In this document: positions 6,931-10,723 of the stretch, piece by piece
How positions within the stretch are numbered: the stretch's first letter is position 1
Layout: each line of letters starts with the position of its first letter
DNA from: Bacillota bacterium
GTDB lineage: Bacteria > Bacillota > Clostridia > Peptostreptococcales > Anaerovoracaceae
NCBI GenBank assembly: GCA_017619985.1
Contig: JAFZRG010000192.1
Span: 1-10,723, forward strand
Length of the DNA stretch: 10,723 nt
Direction: 5' to 3'
Program-made: the position numbers and the translations under genes
Notes under the pieces: model-generated
What the model was told of the DNA's origin: nothing
The model's database searches: none
Seen by the model: the letters and a program-made list of their open reading frames with translations, nothing else

Positions 6931-8239
6931 GGCGCTTCACCTCCCACCAGCCGCTGACCGCGGCGTCGCACACTTCCTCGTCCGTTCCGTAATATACAGG
7001 CACCGTCTGCTCGGACTTGCTGCAGATGGTGAGTTTGCCGGCGGAAAGGCCGATGCCTTTCGCGCCTCTGGCCAGGTTGATCGTCCGCAGGATGCAGCCG
7101 CTCGTCAGGACTTTCGCACCTGTCTTCTCGATCTTTTCGATGATGCCGGACTCCTTCGCCATGGCGTACTGCGCGACGTTCGTGTACACGCAGAAGCGTA
7201 CGCCTTCTTTCACTTTCCTGCCTTCCATGTAGCGGGCGATCTGCAGCATCTCATGGGCCGTCATGTTCGGACAGCCGATCTGCAGGAAATCGACGGGACC
7301 GCTGACAGGATGGCACAGCGCGTCGATGTGCACGTCCAGGTCGTGGTCGGTAATGGTGAACTCCGCTACCGGCGCGTGACCGCCCATCGCCATCTCGTAC
7401 GTCTGCGCCTCCGGGGACGTTCCGACGATGAGGCACATCTCACAGCCGCTGGCTGTGGCCAGCGCCGTGAAGAAGCTCTTCAGCAGCGTCGTATCGGCTT
7501 TCGGGAAATCGCCGCAGATGACCGGGATCGCGTTCGGCGCGAGCCGCTGACCCACCGCAAAGCCAAGCACGTCCCAGCGCTGTTTCGTCGAAAGGTCGCA
7601 GGCCATATGGAACACGTGCGTCCCGTGGCGGTTCTCCGGCAGATGCAGGCCCCACTTCGGCGTGCGGCCGCAGATGGCCGCGCAGAACGTCGTGATGCCG
7701 CCCCCGCCGTTGCAGCGGGCGCCCAGTACGGAATTGCAGTACAGGACGTTGGAGCTCTCGGTGGTCACGACGACCTCGCCCATCGTGGGCACCCAGCCCG
7801 CCAGATAAGGCGCGCAGGTGCTGCCGACGATCACACCGTGGTCCGATGCCGCTTTCAGGATGGCCATGTTGTTGTCGAAGAACGCCTTCGTCTGCTGCGT
7901 CCATTCCCAGCCGAAACTGTCGGTGCAGTGCACGTCGTCCAGGACAAAGGTACCCCGGTTGAATTCGTGGAATTCCTTCGGGTCCAGCCCGCCGCACTTG
8001 CGCAGCGTCTGCCAGTCGTCGTAGCCTTTCGCCAGCGTTTCGGGGCTGTCGAGATATCCGTCCGGGAAATCCGCGGGCGACGCGGTCGATCCGCAGCACA
8101 GGTGCGCCTTCGTGACCGGCACCAGTTCCTCCGCGCCTAAGATCTCCGCAAGTTCTATGATCTTGCCCAGGGCGACGCGCTTGGCTTCGCCTTCTTCGCC
8201 CGCAAGCATCCGTTTTTCTTCTTCCGTCAGCCTTACCAT
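6923..8239 (-). CDS. Aconitase X large catalytic subunit (DUF521/AcnX), divergent
   Basis: This 438-residue protein is the iron-sulfur catalytic subunit of an aconitase-X dehydratase. Family features include KAHLCCGS (44-51), GSTCAPYL (139-146), ESSNVLYCNSVLGARCN (161-177), TDHDLD (297-302) and the GCP motif (Cys323). Characterised bacterial members dehydrate cis-3-hydroxy-L-proline; archaeal ones dehydrate mevalonate 5-phosphate. The C-terminal part departs from what I recall as usual: DTC is replaced by SGC (Cys382 kept) and the NSAK-x3-Y segment by LSAGKLTICS. The iron-sulfur ligands probably remain (Cys142, Cys323, Cys382 are candidates). The gene starts 9 bases after the amidase stop, with AGGAGG (8245-8250) overlapping that stop, and overlaps the small subunit by 8 bases. 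The permease and amidase nearby favour an amino-acid-type substrate. No UbiD/UbiX-type decarboxylase, expected for the archaeal mevalonate route, is seen in this window. Confidence 0.87.
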   Translation of the reverse strand: MVRLTEEEKRMLAGEEGEAKRVALGKIIELAEILGAEELVPVTKAHLCCGSTASPADFPDGYLDSPETLAKGYDDWQTLRKCGGLDPKEFHEFNRGTFVLDDVHCTDSFGWEWTQQTKAFFDNNMAILKAASDHGVIVGSTCAPYLAGWVPTMGEVVVTTESSNVLYCNSVLGARCNGGGGITTFCAAICGRTPKWGLHLPENRHGTHVFHMACDLSTKQRWDVLGFAVGQRLAPNAIPVICGDFPKADTTLLKSFFTALATASGCEMCLIVGTSPEAQTYEMAMGGHAPVAEFTITDHDLDVHIDALCHPVSGPVDFLQIGCPNMTAHEMLQIARYMEGRKVKEGVRFCVYTNVAQYAMAKESGIIEKIEKTGAKVLTSGCILRTINLARGAKGIGLSAGKLTICSKSEQTVPVYYGTDEEVCDAAVSGWWEVKRHA

Positions 8240-8244
8240 GGATG

Positions 8245-8250
8245 CCTCCT
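8245..8250 (-). promoter_or_regulatory. Consensus ribosome binding site of the aconitase-X large subunit
   Basis: A perfect AGGAGG on the minus strand lies five bases before ATG 8239 and overlaps the stop codon (8249-8251) of the preceding amidase gene. This arrangement suits reinitiation by ribosomes finishing the amidase. Confidence 0.75.
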
Positions 8251-9061
8251 ATTCCTTCATGCCGTAGAGGTGCGGTTTTCTTGCGCTCAGGATGGGAAGC
8301 TGCTCCCGCACGCGTCCGACTTCGTCCAGGTCGATGTCCACGACCGTGACGCCTTCGTTCTCCCCTGCATCCGCCAGGACTCTGCCCCAGGGATCGCAGA
8401 CGATGGAATGCGCGTAGGAATGGTACACGCCGTACTTATCCTGCGCCGGCGCGACGCCGATCGTGAACAGCTGATTGTCCACGGCCCGTGAACGGAATGC
8501 GAGTTCCCAGTGCAGGGGGCCCGTCGTCATGTTGAAGGCAGCGGGAACAAAGATGGCTTCCGCGCCTTTGAGCGCCATGCAGCGGAACAGTTCGGGAAAG
8601 CGGATGTCGAAGCAGACAGCAAGACCGAACCAGTGGCCGGCGGTGTGGAACATCGTCACGCCGTCACCTGCGGTAAACACCTCGGATTCGTGGAAATGCT
8701 GGCCGCCTTCGACGTCGATGTCGAACAGGTGGGCTTTGCAGTGCCTGGCGCGCTGGCTGCCATCGCGTGCGAACACGAACGAAGCGTTGTAGATCCTGCC
8801 GTCCTCTTCCTCCGGGAAAGTGCCGCCTATCAGGGTCACGTTCGCGTCCTTGGCCATGCGGGACAGTTCCGTATAGATGTGACCTCCGACAGGCTCCGCG
8901 AATTTCGGAAAATACTCGTTGGCATAGGGACAGCAGAACATCTCGGGCAGCATGGCGATGCGCGCACCTTCCCTGCCTGCGTGAAGGACAAGAGCCCTGG
9001 CCTTCTGCAGGTTTTTCTCCTTGTCCATGCCGACTTTCATCTGTATGAGTGCGATCTTCAT
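8249..9061 (-). CDS. Nitrilase-superfamily carbon-nitrogen hydrolase, omega-amidase (NIT2)-like
   Basis: This 270-residue cytosolic hydrolase has the full nitrilase catalytic set: Glu40 in LPEMF, Lys109 in CKAHLFD, and nucleophile Cys150 in VCFDIRFPE. The stretch KAHLFDIDVEGG followed by HESEVFTAGD is very close to NIT2/omega-amidases, which hydrolyse alpha-ketoglutaramate or alpha-ketosuccinamate to the 2-oxo acid plus ammonia. Length is normal for a stand-alone member. The ATG at 9061 is preceded by GGAGG (9070-9074) at eight bases and by its own promoter. It is the first gene of a unit with the two aconitase-X subunits, which suggests that it supplies or consumes an acid in the same pathway. 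Other small amides or N-carbamoyl compounds are possible substrates; family membership alone does not decide. Confidence 0.88.
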   Translation of the reverse strand: MKIALIQMKVGMDKEKNLQKARALVLHAGREGARIAMLPEMFCCPYANEYFPKFAEPVGGHIYTELSRMAKDANVTLIGGTFPEEEDGRIYNASFVFARDGSQRARHCKAHLFDIDVEGGQHFHESEVFTAGDGVTMFHTAGHWFGLAVCFDIRFPELFRCMALKGAEAIFVPAAFNMTTGPLHWELAFRSRAVDNQLFTIGVAPAQDKYGVYHSYAHSIVCDPWGRVLADAGENEGVTVVDIDLDEVGRVREQLPILSARKPHLYGMKE

Positions 9062-9085
9062 GAGGGTCTCCTCCCTTACGTTTTC

Positions 9086-9094
9086 AGTATAACA
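9086..9094 (-). promoter_or_regulatory. Extended -10 promoter of the amidase/aconitase-X unit
   Basis: The minus strand reads TGTTATACT, a TGn extended -10 with TATACT (one mismatch from consensus). There is no recognisable -35: that position falls inside the terminator hairpin of the upstream permease gene. Transcription would start near 9079, and the ribosome binding site is at 9070-9074. Confidence 0.6.
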
Positions 9095-9095
9095 T

Positions 9096-9124
9096 AAAAG
9101 AGCATCCTCATCGGATGCTCTTTT
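9096..9124. terminator. Intrinsic terminator after the permease gene
   Basis: Two perfect 12-base arms (9096-9107 and 9113-9124) enclose a five-base loop. The arms carry four A on one side and four T on the other, so a U-run forms on either strand. On the minus strand it lies 20 bases after the permease stop. Its outer end abuts the next promoter. Confidence 0.85.
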
Positions 9125-9144
9125 GGATATGCGGAGATGGTTCC

Positions 9145-10572
9145 TTATGCTCTTCCCTTGTAGAACGCCTTGCCGATCAGCATGACGACGGCGAAGACGA
9201 TCAGATACCAGAAGTTCTCCATCCTGTGGCCGACCAGAGAGGCATAGACCATGAACAGGGAGCCTGCGATCGCCAGGACGGGGATGACGTAACGGCGCGC
9301 GCCGGTCTCGTCTTTGGCCTGTCTCATCCAGTTGATGAAGATGGGGATGTACATCGCGTAGATCGTGATGATCGGGAGTTCGGATGCGTCGAAGCTGAAC
9401 GGGACGCTCTCGAACGCGGTGCCGCTGAAGGCTTTTACGCTGCCCCAGGTCTCCAGAAGGCTCGCCAGAACGAAGTAGCAGCCCCAGAACGCGCAGAGCA
9501 GCAGGCCGAATACCGCGGAGTTGTTCGGCAGGTTGGACGCCTTGTCCACCTGGGCGAACAGTTTGGGCTTGGGACCTTCGCCGCGCGCAGCCAGAGAATA
9601 GATGCCGCGGCAGCAGCCGAGCATCAGACCGTTCATGGTGCCTGCACAGGAGATCGCGACGAAGAGGTTCAGGATGTTGCCGAGCACGCCGCCGAAGATG
9701 TTGACGAACGCCTTCGTAGCGCCTTCCGCCATCAGAACTTCCACGGAAGCGCCGCCGGCCACGCCGATGTAATAGCAGATATACGTAACGATAATTATGA
9801 TGCCACCGATGATGAGCGCCTTCGGCAGATTGCGCTTGGCGTCCTTCAGTTCCGCGTTGATGGACGTCGCGATGATCCAGCCTTCATACGCGAACGAAGT
9901 CGCGCAGACAGAAGCGAGCAGAGGCGCAGCGCTTCCGCCGGCCGAGGCCGATGCGGTCGCGAAATTGCTGACGAGCATGTGGTTCGGTCCGATGAGGCCG
10001 ACGATGACGCCGACGACAGCCATCAGGAACAGCGGGACCAGTTTGATGACCGTGGTGGTCGTCTGGAATTTGCCCGCAAGCTTCGGCGACAGCGCGTTCA
10101 CCAGATAAGCGCAGACGAGGAAGAACATCATGAGGCACATGCATTCCGGTCCGATGACGCATCCGCCCTGCTCAGCCGGGATCACGAGCGGAAAATTCGG
10201 CCAGCACGAGGTGATGAACACCAGCGTATAGCGGGCCGTCAGCCACGCCAGGATGACGGTGAGAGACGGATAGTAGATGATGCTGAGGAACCAGCCGATA
10301 TAATAACCGTAACGGGGTCCGACCGTGGCTTCCGCGTAGTCGACGATGCCGTTGACCTTCTCGTATCTCTGCGCCATGGCTGCAAAGGCCAGGATGCAGA
10401 AGATCATGATCAGACCGCCGATGATCCACGCGACGATACCGAGCGGCATGTTACCTTCGGTCTTCTGCAGGATCGTCTGGGCTTTGAAGAACACGCCCGA
10501 TCCGATAACGATACCTACGACCATGCAGATCGCGGTAAAGAGCCCGTATTTGCGTTCCAGTTTGTTTTCCAT
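9145..10572 (-). CDS. APC-superfamily amino acid permease (LAT/SLC7-like)
   Basis: This 475-residue integral membrane transporter has about twelve hydrophobic segments. TM1 carries the unwound substrate-binding motif GIVIGSGVF (residues 20-28), and SFAYEGWIIATSINAELKD (226-244) followed by RNLPKAL matches the TM6 and following loop of LAT-type members. Such proteins take up amino acids by exchange or by proton-coupled transport. The N-terminus (MENKLERKYGLFTAICMVVG) is typical. I chose ATG 10572 because AAGGAG (10579-10584) lies six bases upstream; a longer open form would run into the tRNA gene and is rejected. The gene is separated by a terminator from the amidase/aconitase-X unit, so it is a neighbour on the same strand rather than strictly the same operon. 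The substrate is not readable; an amino acid related to the downstream pathway is the natural guess. Confidence 0.92.
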   Translation of the reverse strand: MENKLERKYGLFTAICMVVGIVIGSGVFFKAQTILQKTEGNMPLGIVAWIIGGLIMIFCILAFAAMAQRYEKVNGIVDYAEATVGPRYGYYIGWFLSIIYYPSLTVILAWLTARYTLVFITSCWPNFPLVIPAEQGGCVIGPECMCLMMFFLVCAYLVNALSPKLAGKFQTTTTVIKLVPLFLMAVVGVIVGLIGPNHMLVSNFATASASAGGSAAPLLASVCATSFAYEGWIIATSINAELKDAKRNLPKALIIGGIIIIVTYICYYIGVAGGASVEVLMAEGATKAFVNIFGGVLGNILNLFVAISCAGTMNGLMLGCCRGIYSLAARGEGPKPKLFAQVDKASNLPNNSAVFGLLLCAFWGCYFVLASLLETWGSVKAFSGTAFESVPFSFDASELPIITIYAMYIPIFINWMRQAKDETGARRYVIPVLAIAGSLFMVYASLVGHRMENFWYLIVFAVVMLIGKAFYKGRA

Positions 10573-10578
10573 AAAGTT

Positions 10579-10584
10579 CTCCTT
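10579..10584 (-). promoter_or_regulatory. Ribosome binding site of the permease
   Basis: AAGGAG on the minus strand lies six bases before ATG 10572 and supports that start over the upstream in-frame ATGs. Confidence 0.7.
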
Positions 10585-10587
10585 AGT

Positions 10588-10599
10588 GGGGTCGACCCC
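10588..10599. promoter_or_regulatory. Perfect 12-base palindrome in the permease leader, possible operator
   Basis: GGGGTCGACCCC is a perfect palindrome directly upstream of the permease ribosome binding site. It could be a repressor site or a small leader hairpin. No clear -10/-35 pair is visible between the tRNA terminator and the permease, so its role is not established. Confidence 0.25.
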
Positions 10600-10621
10600 G
10601 GGTATTTGCGCTTTCTCAACA

Positions 10622-10648
10622 AAACGGCGCCCCGGTGGGACGCCGTTT
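10622..10648 (-). terminator. Intrinsic terminator of the tRNA-Leu transcript
   Basis: The minus strand forms a stem of AAACGGCGTCCC with GGGGCGCCGTTT (one T-G wobble) around an ACC loop, followed by TTTTGTTG. It begins seven bases after the tRNA CCA end and separates the tRNA from the permease gene. Confidence 0.75.
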
Positions 10649-10654
10649 CTTTTG

Positions 10655-10723
10655 TGGTGCAGGTAAGAGGAGTCGAACCTCCATGAAATTGCTTTCACAC
10701 GGACCTGAACCGTGCGCGTCTGC
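10655..10723 (-). tRNA. tRNA-Leu (anticodon CAG), 5' end beyond the window
   Basis: The minus strand shows the 3' part of a class II tRNA. The end of the D arm (GCAGACGCG) is followed by an anticodon stem CACGG/CCGTG around the loop TTCAGGT, giving anticodon CAG (plus coordinates 10705-10707). A long variable arm follows (TGAAA-GCAA-TTTCA), then the T arm with GGTTCGACTCC. The acceptor strand is TACCTGC, with discriminator A and an encoded CCA. The long variable arm with anticodon CAG identifies tRNA-Leu reading CUG. The first part of the tRNA, including the 5' acceptor strand, lies outside the window. Confidence 0.92.

Noticed and set aside
6731..8140. A 469-codon plus-strand open frame across the aconitase-X genes
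   Set aside because: The minus strand encodes two recognisable overlapping enzyme subunits with good ribosome binding sites. The plus-strand translation is low-complexity, rich in Arg, Ala and His, with no family features.
9115..10686. A 523-codon plus-strand open frame covering the permease and running into the tRNA
   Set aside because: It is antisense to a clear 12-segment transporter and crosses the tRNA-Leu gene. Its sequence is charged and repetitive, as expected of a shadow frame.
10573..10698. Longer permease form starting within or near the tRNA
   Set aside because: It would translate through the tRNA terminator and tRNA 3' end; the ATG at 10572 has AAGGAG and gives the normal APC N-terminus.
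1..10723. CRISPR arrays, insertion sequences, phage or defence genes, attachment sites at the tRNA
   Set aside because: No direct-repeat arrays, transposase or integrase motifs were seen, and the base and codon character looks even across the window. The tRNA-Leu is followed by an ordinary terminator rather than a duplicated tRNA end.

Overview
The window is compact, GC-rich bacterial DNA with strong AGGAGG-type ribosome binding sites. Genes sit a few bases apart or overlap, and intrinsic terminators close most of the blocks. The gene set (a TypA/BipA GTPase, a PlsC acyltransferase, a lipoprotein M16C metalloprotease whose C-terminus looks like S-layer homology repeats, a bactofilin, and a split aconitase-X enzyme) suggests a monoderm anaerobe, most likely a GC-rich member of Bacillota/Clostridia. 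That assignment is inference; no rRNA or other marker gene is present to confirm it.

Left part (1-6007). A TypA-like GTPase reads leftward off the window edge. It shares a 93-base divergent promoter region with a rightward three-gene run: plsC (phospholipid synthesis), a class I SAM-dependent methyltransferase that overlaps plsC by 25 bases, and a 1140-residue secreted, lipid-anchored M16C zinc protease. A perfect 30-base palindrome with a T-run closes this run and can serve both strands.

Right part (6072-10723), all leftward. In order of transcription: a partial tRNA-Leu(CAG) with its own terminator; an APC-family amino acid permease followed by a terminator; then a new promoter and a tight unit of an omega-amidase-like nitrilase-superfamily hydrolase, the aconitase-X large (catalytic) subunit and the aconitase-X small (swivel) subunit. 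A short bactofilin follows. It has its own promoter inside the end of the small-subunit gene, but no terminator separates it from the aconitase-X unit.

How the genes may work together: the permease, amidase and aconitase-X pair look like an uptake-and-catabolism module for an amino acid or amide-derived hydroxy acid. Characterised bacterial aconitase-X enzymes dehydrate cis-3-hydroxy-L-proline, and archaeal ones dehydrate phosphomevalonate. This large subunit departs from what I remember of the family pattern in its C-terminal region, so its substrate is open. I found no CRISPR array, insertion sequence, phage gene or obvious defence system. The strongest leads are the divergent aconitase-X module and the doubly anchored M16C protease. 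No stretch over 300 bases lacks a gene.
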